From: Pseudofabraea citricarpa
Taxonomy: Eukaryota > Ascomycota > Leotiomycetes > Helotiales > Dermateaceae
NCBI GenBank assembly: GCA_029641185.1
Contig: JAPWGK010000009.1
Span: 260,501 to 324,500, forward strand
DNA length: 64,000 nt
Reading direction: 5' to 3'
The notes beneath the pieces were generated by a model that was not told where the DNA came from, ran no database searches, and saw only the letters and a list, made by a program, of their open reading frames with translations. Shown here one piece after another: positions 33,580 through 44,670 of this stretch; position 1 is the first letter of the stretch; every line of letters begins with the position of its first letter. The position numbers and the translations under genes are program-made.

Positions 33580-35626
33580 TAAAACCGTCAGGTGTCTAAG
33601 AAGGCTCAGAAGATTCCCCATGCAGAGCGAAACAGATATCCGAATACTCTATGATAGTTTGACGCTTGCTACTTCGTTCTCTTGAAACAGCGACCCAATA
33701 TTGTAGGCAGCATCGGCACAAGGGACAAAAAAGCACGAGATAACAAAGGAGAACAAGAAGTTCATGAAATATAGCTGCTCAGTGGTCTGGAGAAGGAAAA
33801 ATGGCTTGTCAGTATTGAACTTACATGAATTTTGACAAACCTTGCTTGTTGGAACGGACCTGCAGGCACGGCGGCAGATCGACTCATAGTCTCAGCCTCA
33901 TGACAAGCAATCTTAGGACGACTGATGCTCTCCCTCTTCTTGCCTCTTTCCCTCTCTCTCCCTCTCTACTTCCCTCTCTTCTTCCTTCACTGAGGTACAA
34001 CTACCCAAGACTCTCTACAAAAGATAAAGAATTGCCTGTGGTAACTACTAATTGTCCCTTCACCTTATCTTACACTTGTCAGAGTACCTTAGTAGGTATT
34101 CGAACAGCCGAGCTATATCGACAGAAGGATGCGTTCTAATCTCCCTGTGTTTCGTCCCTGAAGTATCAGTATCTCATTCTTGGAGATGGATGTGATCGCT
34201 CACCCTTCTATTGTTCATATCTAGAAGTTCTATACTCCTTTTCGGCCGCCTTTGTCAACTCGTGCTCTCCAGTATCAGGATTGCTTTCCGCCAAATGGGA
34301 CATGGAATAAAAGGAAATCAAGCCTCAATCCTGAACTTTTTCTCGGGGTAGTCATTGCCGCTCGAGAAAGTAAATTGAGGCTCCTGCTTGATTTGTTGCA
34401 CGCCCGAGAGCTATTGAACCAGACTCGTAGTCAAGGTCGGCGGCTCCTACATTTGGCAAATCTTTTTGGGAGGGGCATGAGGCAACGCTAGCACGATATC
34501 TCGGCAGCCCAACCAACTCTACGAAATTCTTTGACAGCGTACACGTCAGATTCAGCGTCAGTATTACAGTCTCGTAGTCCAAGGATTGTTGCTCTTGTAA
34601 GTCGTTTCTCTATAGAAGATTTGCAACACGACTAAGGTACCCAGCAGTAGCTGTAATTTTCACCTTTCCACTAGATATCTAGAGTATCTCGACAACACAC
34701 TGCTCCACCTATTGTCAGACGAGGTCGCACCAGATGCCCGTTACAAACTCGTTCCTACCTCATCGCCAACAGGAATTAAACAGGAAGATCCGGGAAAATG
34801 AACCGGGACAAATGGCTCAGCTCCTGAAGGATGTCAAGGATCATGTAAGGGACAAATCAAGCACAGTGATATTTTCGCTAATTAAATGCAGATCCAAGGA
34901 GGGGTTGCCGTCTAGCAACAAAGTCCGTATAGCGCAAGAGATGTGAAGTTGACGGCGGAGAAATGTGTTGTCTTTCTTATCAGAGGCAAATTTACGGTCG
35001 ATGAGAGGAACGATTATGAGGAAGGGCGGGCACATGTCGTCGAGAATGAGACGTCAATTCAGTTGCAGCAGGGCACAGTAGTAGTAATCATCAGTCTGGG
35101 ATAAAAATGGAAATCTCTACCTAGCGGTCTTCCAGTATATTATAATACTCGTGATTGGAATACTTTTCCACAGCGTCGGAATGACCGTCACGCAAGGTTC
35201 CATCATCCTCTCCTATCCGTAATCTAAGTCTCTTATGGAAATTCGAGAGGTCGACCTTCCAAAAACGCCTCCGTAAAATCCCACTTGTCAGTCATCTCTA
35301 GCGAGAAGCCACGTTCGAGAGAGGATGATAAATCTGTATAGACGCCAAGTGGTCTTTGTTTCTCAGCCGTCGGACTCACTTTCCGTCTCTTCCTCTCTTA
35401 ACTGCTATGTTGTGTTTCGGGCGCCAGTTGAGGGCTCGAAGATCGTGAGTTCTCGGTAGTCGTGGCCGGCTACCTATTTGATTCTAACCCACTATTAGCA
35501 CATACTATACACGACAATATAGGAGATAGCTTACTATGTCGGACTCGAGGTCTCGAGAAGGTAGGAGATGGATCTCGAACAGTCTCTTTTAGAAGCGTTA
35601 GTAGAAGAACCAGAAGGGTAGTGCAA

Positions 35627-36037
35627 TTACTTGCTCGTCGATAGGACAAAGCCCTCGATATACTCAAGTATGCTAGTCTTCTTTAGGATACATTTAACAA
35701 GCTTGGCGAGCTTGATCGTCTCTGATTTTGCGAGCTCGTCTATTTCTTCGATCACCTTGTTTTGGTGCTTAGCCACGAGACCAAGTACGACAACTCCTGC
35801 GTCCTGTGAATATTCGTGGAAAAGGCGTTCAGTAGGGTGTCCGTACTTTCCCCAACGACACGCTTTAAGTACGCTTCGCAAAGGCTTATATCCCTCCCAG
35901 GGTTCTTATAGAGCGGACTGAAAAGAACTTGCAATGTGAAGTAGTTTGAAATCGCTTGGTGGAATTGTGACCTGACAGATTGCTTCACATAAAGCATCCC
36001 GAACGGCGTCAGGGTTTATCGCAAATGCTGCATTCAT
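35627..36037 (-). CDS. Small hypothetical protein inside the repeat-bounded element
   Basis: From the ATG at 36037 the frame reads MNAAFAINPDAV then DALCEAICQ, followed by a possible 89-base intron (GTCACA...TATAAG) that removes an in-frame TAA. It then continues in phase with ACRWGKYGHPTERLFHEY, a Lys/Ile/Glu-rich helical stretch and ILEYIEGFVLSTSK to the stop. The product would be about 107 residues with four Cys. No family was recognised. It lies only about 90 bases inside the right repeat array, so it may be cargo or a remnant of the element. If the intron is not real, the frame is broken by the TAA. Confidence 0.3.
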
Positions 36038-36126
36038 ATCTAGATCTTCGTCGAATTGCTTCTGAGGGGATGTGAAACTCAACTTGACGTGCACTACTGT
36101 TATTAGAAGAGATGCGAAGAAGTGCA

Positions 36127-36192
36127 AGTATGGAAAATGGCAGAGTTATCTATGGCAAATGGCAGGGTGATCTTTGACAAATGACATAGTTA
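36127..36192 (-). repeat. Right terminal array: three tandem 22-bp copies, inverted
   Basis: Copies at 36127-36148, 36149-36170 and 36171-36192 read on the minus strand as variants of TAACTCTGCCATTTGCCA. The outermost copy is the most diverged. Confidence 0.7.
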
Positions 36193-36736
36193 AAGCAGTC
36201 AGAAACTAGAGGTCTAAGCCCACACTGCAATGAAGCCCATGCACGACTATCTATGCTCACGTATTGATTGGGAAACAAAAGGCTTGGCGCTCAGCCTGAC
36301 AAATAGGAGTAGAATCTGCTTTTGGCCGTGTGACAACGTGCATGTCGTTTGCAAGGCAACCTACGTACCCCCTCATTACTCCCGACTCCTGCATCCGCCA
36401 GTCTCCTCTCCCCGACCATGCGGGCTCGATCTGCACCGCCCAGGATCCAGAATTGCCTATTTTATCCCTGGTTCAACTCCTCGTCGAGGCAAAACTTCGG
36501 CAGACCCTAAATCACAATCAGTTATCTCTTCTTAAAAGATCAGGAGCTGCAGTATTAGCTGTGGGATTGATACCTAGAATGAGCTAGGTGCCCGGCTAGG
36601 ATAGTATGCTGGACTTCGCTTATGCGATGTGAAAGTGCATAAGACCAAGATTCGCAATAACTCGAATACAATTTAGTGATCATTCTTCAATATTCGGAAC
36701 CAAGGTTTATTAACCAAAATCCCAACCAACTTCACA
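36193..36736. other. Intergenic region between the element and the small cysteine protein
   Basis: Overlapping short frames only; none supported. Confidence 0.4.
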
Positions 36737-36922
36737 ATGTGCTTCATTTATACCACTACCACCAAGTACGCTAAAGCTCCTTGCACCTCGGCATGCACTA
36801 TTGTAGAAACGAAGACGGAGGAATGTGATGACGTCAAAGGGGGGCGTACATGTAAAGGAACTGAGACACAAGTAGCTGGAGCTACTACGAAGCGTGGCAA
36901 TTGTCCCAATCACAAATGGTAA
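36737..36922 (+). CDS. Small cysteine-containing protein (61 residues), hypothetical
   Basis: A single-exon frame with a good start context (cacaATGt) encodes 61 residues with six Cys, Thr-rich and basic, beginning MCFIYTTTTKY and ending GNCPNHKW. There is no signal peptide, so it is probably intracellular. It resembles the many short MC-starting cysteine proteins seen in fungal genomes, for which no function is known. The stop codon TAA overlaps a GGTAAG that could also serve as a splice donor, so a longer spliced form is possible. It lies tail-to-tail with a kinase gene in a gene-poor region. Confidence 0.5.
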   Translation: MCFIYTTTTKYAKAPCTSACTIVETKTEECDDVKGGRTCKGTETQVAGATTKRGNCPNHKW

Positions 36923-37119
36923 GTCTAGTTGATAAAGGTATGAATTAAATCTAATATTAGTAGAAGAGTAGTGATAAAACTTTCGAAGTAAAAGAGATAT
37001 CCTTTTAGGCTTTCTATGGAATTACTATTTGCTTTATTTATATTCAGCACTCGGATATAATCACTGTCATTATTGTCAATTTTTAGCAGTAGACCGGAAT
37101 TACTATTGCTATTATCAAT

Positions 37120-38028
37120 CTACAAAATTTGAATATGATCTCCCTTTTGGATAGTGCTTAAAATTTCTTCAAATGATATAAATATACCATTCCAGCAGTT
37201 CCTGATAATCGGCCCAAGGTATAATTCTTCAGTCGCAGGAAAATCACCTTGAGTAAATCGAAGTCTCACGGTCTCATCATCCAAATGCGGGTATGGAGGC
37301 TCTCCAGTAATGATCTCGTAGCATATTGAGCCAAAAGCGAAGATATCATCAGCAGGGTTAAAAACTGCTTCATCGAAGTCGTCAATGGCGCGCCGGTATC
37401 TCGGTGGCTGAATGGCCGGATCATGTGAAGGTGCTCTGTAATTATGAGAGCTCGCAAAATCACAGATTTTAATACCGTAATCATCGTCTAGCAGAAAGTT
37501 TTCTAACTTGCTATCGCAGTGAGATATATGGTGTTTGTGGAGCACACTGAAACATTCAGCGATCTGGGTGATCCATTGATGCTTGCGACGTTGCGCGACT
37601 TCTGGGTGAGTTTCAATATAGCGAGCCAGATCTCCTTTCTCCATCCAATCCATAGTTATATAATCGGCTCCGATGTGATGTATTGATACGAGCCGCGGAT
37701 GACTTCCAAGGATTTGATAAATGGTCTGCTCATTAAGTAGATCGTTACAGGATTTAAACCGCTTCTCTGCCGTGTTTTTATTGACCTTATAGACAATGCT
37801 TGAAGTTCCAGCTCCGAGAATGCTATAGAAGGTTAGCAATTGGTAAACAGTACCAATATAGATACAAGGAACCTACGTCTTAGCTTGTACGCTGCCTTTT
37901 TGATTGCTTTCAACATCTTGCCTATTCCTCTGATTACCCCATAACCATGCTATCGCACTAGTAAACCAAGCCAGAAGCAGCGCCGCAGGGTTCGGCCACG
38001 AAACTATCCAGCGGAACCATCTAGACAT
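37120..38028 (-). CDS. Membrane-anchored protein-kinase-like protein with HCD and DFA motifs
   Basis: Exons 37877-38028 and 37120-37822 (54-base intron) join in phase to 284 residues. The N-terminus (MSRWFRWIVSWPNPAALLLA, continuing hydrophobic to residue 30) is a membrane anchor, followed by a short linker. The kinase domain starts at the Gly loop ILGAGTSSIV (52-61), with the likely ATP-binding Lys71 and helix-C Glu82. The catalytic loop is HCDSKLEN (152-159): catalytic Asp, Lys and Asn are kept but the HRD Arg is Cys. The metal motif is DFA (172-174) instead of DFG. The activation segment ends near PPRYRR and is followed by DDIFAFGSICYEIITGEPPY, a normal helix-F region. The C-lobe is short. 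It could be an active, atypical Ser/Thr kinase; substrates are unknown. Confidence 0.82.
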
Positions 38029-40444
38029 TCTATGAGTAGAGGACGTGTTGTAACACTTGTAGAGACGTTAGGGTTTTGTCGAGCTCGACAAGTAGAGAAA
38101 GGTTAGGAAGAATCAAGGGCAGGGTGAACAGGTAGCTAGCTACTGGAAGGTTACTAGATAGCTTGCAGGTAGCAGAAACATTACGTCGTACAGTTTGTCT
38201 CTACTTTCGGAGTAAAAAGGAGGAAAGGTGGCTCTGCTTTACCTAAACGATTAAAGGTGGGGCTTTTTTAAAGCTTATGGGCAAGGATCTCCGTAGAACG
38301 AAACAAGGCGCTGAAGGAACTGGTTCTATTCGCACGTGACAACCTAAATCGTCTTTTGAATCTCTAGCCGTGCTCTCTCTCCCAGCATCGACAGGTTTAT
38401 CATCGAAATTGAGCGGTTGCTACTTAGAGTCATCATACAGGTTCATTTCAAAGTAGGGCTCGAACTTTTCTCGCGGACTCTGCGCAAGCTGCCAAGTTCT
38501 ATAAGCCTTCTGTACGACATCTTCTACACCCACTCGAAGGCTGTCTCATTAAGTGTCAGGGAACTTCTCTGACAACTTGCTCCATGGTGTGGCCTGGTCA
38601 TCAGGAAATATAGAGAGCAGGAGAGCACGGCAACAGGATTCCTTCTTGCTCTCTGCAATTGCTAGATTGGGCACAGTTTCATGACAAGGTAGTTTGATGG
38701 TCTGGACAGAGTACCGGGTGGTAGTGTCGTGAAGAAATGCTGGGTTGGCGAGTTTGAGACGGCTGGCGGGATTATCAATGATTTGAAATCGCAAGATGCG
38801 CCGTAAAGAATTGTCAAGTAGCAGAGTTGACCTGACATAATTGTAGATTATTATACCGATTCTTATTAAATCTAAAGACTACTTTATTAAGTATTGAACC
38901 CCGCTCTGCGCCTGTACTAAGGCAACGAACCAGTCAAAAGCTCTTTACCCACCAGACTCGGGCGGCAGTGACGCTTAATTCTCTAATTTAATATGGATTT
39001 GTTATCAAACGATGAAAATGTTTCAGTCTTTAAGCGCTTTATTACCTTAGCATGGCAGTATCGTGAATACTGCGTATTGTTTTCTGAAGAATGGCAAGCG
39101 CTTGACCATGTACTTGGAACCTCGTCCACGTCTCAGCTAAGAAAGATATTACCAAGAAACTAAAATCGTGCCATAGCTCAAAGCATCCTCCATCGCTGCA
39201 ATCACAATATCTTCGAGCACCGAAAAATTCCAGATGGAAGTAGGTTGCCGGCTCATTTCTCCGAAGGGTTCCAGGACCGAGCGAATAGCGTAGCCGACAA
39301 GTTGAGCTTGGCTTGGAAGGAAGGATTAAATATAAAGAGGTTATTCAATCTTTCACTAGACAGAGAGAATTTAAACTCACAGAAGGTGGTTACTAGCATG
39401 ATTTGCTTTCTGCGAATAGACTCGTCGACCGTGCGGAAATATATGCGCTGCTAACCAAAACGTCTGCCACTGCTCGTTTAGGGCTGAATCAGGGCCTCTA
39501 ACCTGCAGCACCTAATCTTTACACTTTACCGTGCCACAAGATAATAGTGAAACCTAACTCCCGAAGTCTAACAAGTGTATGTACGATATCCCTCTCACGG
39601 CCCGTTCCAAGCTCTTGTATCCTCGACCGAATTCCAAACCCGTCTTATATCTAAAGTAAACCCCCAATACTTAGAACAAGAATATCCTATTATATTCGAA
39701 GCCCTAGCTTTATCCGAGCTAAGATTTATATTTCTCTAGCACTTAGATTACTAGAAAACCAACACGAGAAAGAAATCTTGGTTATGTACTTCCTAGCAAT
39801 TATATAAAACTATAATTCCCAATTTAAAAACCACTTATCTCAAGTTAATCCATCAGAGTCTCGGCCTTCTAAAGGTAACAAAAGCAAAGAATTCACAAGA
39901 GTATAAACAGATTATATAACCCCTAGAATTCGCCTCCTCAGGTCGGGTCAAGTAGCCTTTACTTCCTTGTTTTATAAGGGCACTTGACTTAATATATAAT
40001 AGATTAAGATGGCTTGAGCAGGTAAGTCAGTAGGTAAGGATAACTTGCTGAGTAACTACCTACCTTATCTAACTGTCCATTCGATTACCTCAAGTCACAA
40101 CGGCCCTTGCAGATGTATTCAGAATTGAATTACATCTTCCCTTGACACTTTCAAGCTTCACACTCACACTCACACTCACACTCACACTCACACTCACACT
40201 CACACTCACACTCACACTCACACTCACACTCACACTCACACTCACTCCTAATCGCACGCACCATCAAAAGTCGAGGTTCCCCAGTTGAATCAAGCCAACC
40301 CACATCCAGGTATGACAGCAGAAGAGCTTAATCTCAATGATCTCTTCTATTCTCTCATGCTAGTTGGAGGTATGCATACAAACGCCTACCAAGTAAATTT
40401 GGCCAACCCATACCCCATATACTTTTTTCTCGGCCCCCCCTCGT
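38029..40444. other. Gene-poor region with a microsatellite at its right end
   Basis: A minus-strand frame at 38549-38794 (81 codons) has no domain. The region is moderately AT-rich with many stops. The (CACTCA)n microsatellite is listed separately. Confidence 0.45.
40159..40246 (+). repeat. Hexanucleotide microsatellite (CACTCA)n, about 14 copies
   Basis: Near-perfect tandem CACTCA units, about 200 bases beyond the eIF3d stop codon. The unit is not a telomere repeat. Confidence 0.9.
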
Positions 40445-42287
40445 CTAATCACTCTCTTCAACCTCCTCGATGGCATCACCCATCTCCTCTTCCTCGAAGC
40501 TGCCAGCCGGGACCTCGTACAGTCTCAAGATCTGCTTGTTGGGGTCCTTGACCAAGACGTACTTGCCCTCCTCTCTCTTCAGACACATATCGGCGATTGT
40601 GCGGACGATACCCCATCCGTTGGAGAGGGAAAGATTCATCTGTTGAGCAAAATCACGAGGCTTCCAGCCGACAACACCAAGAATGACGTGCTTGTCATTG
40701 GTCTTGGGGTTTGCACGAGATACGAAACTATGGTTTGTTAGCAAACTCGACTTCAAAGGAATACCTCGACATACCCAAGCTTCATCACATCAGCCTTGGC
40801 CATGATGCTCTGAACGGTCCATCTTGCAAGCTTGCAACTGTTGTTCTTCATTTCGGTTGCAACAACAGCACCACGTTGGCTGACCAACTTAGTTCTCCAG
40901 TCAAGAGCTCCACCACTTCCTTGAGCCTTGTGGTCAAACTCGTTAAGGGCCTTGACAGTAATGAATTGGTCTTCGCCACTGATGGCGTTCTTCTGAACGG
41001 CATCAAGTTCAGTTCGGACAATGAGATGAACTGGGTCCTCGTCGTTAAGCGAAAGATCAAATCTTCTGTATTTGTACGCTTTCGACGCAGCTGGCTCGGT
41101 CTCTTCGGATGGGTTGTAGAAGGGATTCTCGTTGGACATCTCGACCTTTTGGCTCTCGTTCTCGAGCATGGTTTGGTTGGCGAAGTTGTGGTTGATGTAG
41201 GTTGCTTCCTCGGCAAGGGCTGAAGGTTGGTTTATAGCATCCTTGCTTCCCTCTGATGCGTCCATTGGTGCATCGGCAGCGTTCTCGTTGACTGTGACCA
41301 TATCCAAAGTAGCATTATCTCTCTTGTCAAGGAAGACCTTGTTGCCTTGTCGTACAATGACAATGTCCCAAGGGTAGACTGAACGAGGCGAGCACATAAG
41401 CATGGACAGGATGCTATCGGTGGCAAAGATAGTAGCCTCGTCCTTCTCAGCGAGCTCTTGAATGACAGGATCGGAAGAAGTAGTGACGTTGTATGCGGCG
41501 CGGTCCACAACATTCAACTTTCGCTCGGTACTCTTGACCGGGGCCTTGTCGAACGAGCGATCATAGTAGTAAAGGAAACCATAGCTCTCAATATCCTCTC
41601 CCTCGTCGGTATCCAAGTTCAACTTGGCCAGGCGATTGAAATCAATCTCCTCCAACATCTTCCAGTCAGGCTTGATGTTGACGGATGCATCACGGTTTCG
41701 CTGTGGCTTGTCATAATCCTTCCATCCGAATCGTCGTCCGCCTCGTGCACCACCACGACCTCCACGGCTGTCGTAGTTGTTGTAGCCTTGCTGACCGCCT
41801 CGTCCACCAACTCTCTGGAACTGCCCTCGGCCACCTCTTGTGTCTCCACGTCCACCTCTTTGTCCTCGTCCTCGAGCGAAGGTTCCACCTCGGCCAAATC
41901 GAGTCTTTACTGAATCGCGAGTGTTGCTGACAACGGAGAAAGAAGATTCATCTTCAGCGAGTTGAACAGCGAAGAGAGAAGATGTACCGGCACCGTAAAC
42001 TTGTTGATCTATGTGAGAGTGGTTAGTCTCGGGCAAGTAGGCGTGTAGCGCAAAAAATATGCCAGAATCTCACCTCGGTAATTTCTGTTATACTGCTGTC
42101 TGCCGCCTCGTCCATCTCTGCCATCTTTGCCCTCTGTGGTCCAGTCTGCCATGCGTCCTAATTTATCGCCTTTCGAATATGGTGCGTAGGGAACGCCATC
42201 GAGGGTGGTCTCAGTTGAGGTTGGCGGACCCCAAGAATCCTCGGACGGGAGCGACGAGATAATATCTGAGATGGAGATAGGCGCCAT
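40445..42287 (-). CDS. eif3d: Eukaryotic translation initiation factor 3 subunit D (eIF3d)
   Basis: Exons 42074-42287, 40775-42008 and 40445-40727 join in phase to 576 residues, the expected size. The N-terminus has [35 protein letters not shown] sequence typical of eIF3d. It is followed by a long RGG-rich tract (about residues 100-170) and then the conserved central block [35 protein letters not shown] and [20 protein letters not shown]. The C-terminal part includes [20 protein letters not shown] and [20 protein letters not shown], and the tail is acidic (EEEEMGD). eIF3d is a peripheral subunit of eIF3 that contacts the 40S ribosome and can bind mRNA caps; it acts in the cytoplasm. It is a housekeeping gene that marks the return to core-genome composition after the accessory block. 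Confidence 0.96.
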
Positions 42288-42627
42288 GATTACGATTATG
42301 TCAAGGCGTGGATGAGGGGAGGTATCGTGAGAAAGTCTACTTGGAGTCGCAAATATTCGCGATTGTGTTTCTTAGTGGGGCTGCCAAGATTTCACATCAC
42401 GTGCCAATCAACCACGGAACGGAAGATCATTAGGAGCTGGAGCTGGGCTGGAAACGTTGGCTATGGAAGCGTCTCTGCCCTTGCTTGCCAGTTATTAATT
42501 GCAATTGGAATCTTATATGAAAACGATCGTGTATTTGGCCTGAAATAATCCATCCTATTGCGTACACAAAAATACATTATTCGTTACTTCATCGCTTTTC
42601 CTCCCAGACAATGCAAATAAAACACCG
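42288..42627. other. eIF3d promoter and bZIP 3' region
   Basis: Short spacer between the start of the minus-strand eIF3d gene and the stop of the minus-strand bZIP gene. It holds a CACGTG-containing stretch (cacgtgcc near 42399) that could be an E-box-like site. Confidence 0.4.
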
Positions 42628-44055
42628 CTAATATCCCATACCCTGCTCCTGCTTCAAAGACAAGACGTTCTCAATTGCATCCCGAGCCTCAAACTCTTCC
42701 ATTACAGCCCCAAACCTATTCTCAATTAGCACACGTAGGAACGGCTGCGAACTTGTACGTACCCGTAGCACTTGACCTTCCCCTTCAGAGCATCGCAGAC
42801 CTCTTCAATGTCATCCACGGTCAGCTCTGAGAACTTCTCATGGCCAATGATCATCCCCCACACCATGACAGGCGTGCACTCTCCGTTGAGATCAGGTATC
42901 GTCTTGCTCAGACGTAGTAGGTTTGCCAGACCTGCTGCCGATACATCCCATGTCTTTGGCTGATAATCATCATCCCCATGAGCGTGATGGACGGTGCGAC
43001 CGAAGGGGATCTCCGGATGGTTATCCATGTATGCATCTGGCGGACAGCTTGCCATGAGAGCGTGGCCACAAGGCTCGCCATCAGGTTCGGAGGCCCGCTC
43101 GACGAGGAATTGCATATGGTCCATACAAGGTTTTTCTAGCCTATGCCGCAATTCCTCATTAGCCTTTCTATTGCGGGGGAGGCGAAACATAGGCTTTCGA
43201 GCCGTCGTTATTGGAACCGTACGTTAAGACAAAATCTATCCCTGCCTGATCATAATCTACCCCTCGCTGCACCTGCTGCTGTGCCATGCTCCGCCCGTTG
43301 CCGCCCATCGACGAGCTGGTAGAATAATGGGCGCCGTGGGCATGCGGTGGAGGTGTGAGGCCTGCCGAACCCGGCGTGTAGCTTCCGGACATGCTCGGGC
43401 TGGAGCTGAAGCCATTGCTGCCATTGCGCGACAGCTCGTCAACCCCGCCCGTGCCTGTCCATGGTATACCATGCTGAGCCAGCAGCGCCCTCAACTGACG
43501 GTTCTCCTCAGCTATGCTGTCTTTATCCCGTGACACCGTGCTGAACGACTCTTTCAAGCGCTGCACCTCGGCCTCGAGCGCTTTGATATAGAGCTCTTTG
43601 CGCTCGCGATGGGTCCTGCACGAAAACATCAGGAACCGAGCTTGGGTCACGCTCAGGAACTACTCACCGTTGCGCCTGGCGGTTCAGCTCTTGTCTTCTC
43701 GTCAACGCTGGCTTGGCATCTGGTTTGGGGCCTCTCCTCTTGGGCGGTTGACCATCCACTACGCGGGTGTTAGCATATGCTGTCTGCTGGTGACGCGGAG
43801 CAGACGCTGCATACCTCTGGTGGTCTTCTTCTCCGTCAAGTTCTTTAGAAAGCCGAGGCTCATGGAGAGGGGACTCCTCGAGGCATCGTTGTCTGACTGG
43901 CCGCTGCCATACCCGCTCCCCGACTTGCTCGTGTACTGGTCGACTGGCGACAGCGAGGCCATGGCGGCACGGTAGGGCGAGGATGCTGTACTCAAGTCGG
44001 TGTACGACGGCGATGGGTAGTAGTGCTCTGACGGGTCCGTGTTAGCCATGTCCAT
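42628..44055 (-). CDS. bZIP transcription factor (fungal AP-1-like)
   Basis: Five exons (43815-44055, 43668-43758, 43223-43615, 42763-43140, 42628-42715) join in phase to 396 residues. A Ser/Tyr-rich N-terminus precedes KRRGPKPDAKPALTRRQELN and the basic region NRQAQRTHRERKELY, which is split by an intron inside the basic region. A leucine zipper follows (IKALEAEVQRLKE, then DSIAEENRQLRALLAQHGI). The middle is Ser/Gly/Gln-rich. A conserved C-terminal domain includes LEKPCMDHMQFLVERA and GEPCGHALMASCPPD with paired Cys, then a helical tail ending KQEQGMGY. It is a nuclear DNA-binding regulator. The target process cannot be named from sequence, though the Cys-containing C-terminus would allow redox control as in other fungal AP-1 proteins. 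Confidence 0.92.
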
Positions 44056-44271
44056 GGTGTACGTTTGCTTGCTCAGAATGAAGTGTGATGATCTAGGGCG
44101 TGCTCAAGTGCCACAACCACTGCCAGATGGCAGGATTTAAATGGCTTCTTGTATGAGGACTAGAGAGTGATAATGCACGACATACAGATATAGACTTTAG
44201 GGTGTCCAATGGTGAGGGAAGGGATGTAGAGTTTTGGGGGCCCTCTGCCGACAGTTCTGAGAGCGGCCTGC

Positions 44272-44284
44272 GGGGGGGGGGGGG
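44272..44284 (+). repeat. Homopolymer G13
   Basis: An unbroken run of 13 G. Confidence 0.9.
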
Positions 44285-44621
44285 TTGGTTGGCAGTATTT
44301 GGAATTCGATTTCAGTGGAGTTGGGAAGATCGATCTGCTGGATGGCCACCGGGATGACGACCTCTGTGCGGGGGGGAGGGAGAACCAACTGGGCCACGGC
44401 GACGAGAATGGCAGTAGATGCGATGAAGGTATTTGTCACATATGTCTTTGAGAGGTGTCGCAAGAGTTGGAAGTATCGTGGTACGAAGGTGCAATTGATT
44501 GAGGAGGGAGGTGAGAGGAAGAGAGGAGGAGAAGAGATGGAGGTGGAGGTGGAGGAGGGATGGGAAGACTGCGACAGTGATGAGCAGGCTGTGCTGTGTT
44601 GTGAGATGTGAGCGAGGGATC

Positions 44622-44670
44622 TGGGGGGGGTTAGACGAGGACGGGGAGGGGGACGGGGACGGGGACGGGG
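44622..44670 (+). repeat. G-rich GGGGAC tandem tract with G-quadruplex potential
   Basis: A G8 run is followed by at least five closely spaced runs of four or five G separated by one or two bases, which fits the simple G-quadruplex pattern on the plus strand, about 600 bases upstream of the bZIP start. Confidence 0.7.

Larger units (their letters stand above)
33536..36192. mobile_element. Putative non-autonomous DNA element bounded by inverted 22-bp repeat arrays
   Basis: The left end carries two tandem copies and the right end three inverted copies of a 22-bp unit with the core TAACTCTGCCATTTGCCA. The period is exactly 22 at both ends. Inverted terminal arrays enclosing 2.66 kb suggest a DNA transposon or related element. 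No transposase motif was recognised inside. A small frame at 35627-36037 is the only plausible internal gene. Target-site duplications were not evident by eye, so the exact boundaries are uncertain. Confidence 0.45.

Noticed and set aside
38549..38794. 81-codon minus-strand frame
   Set aside because: No domain, isolated, and in stop-rich sequence. Not supported as a gene.
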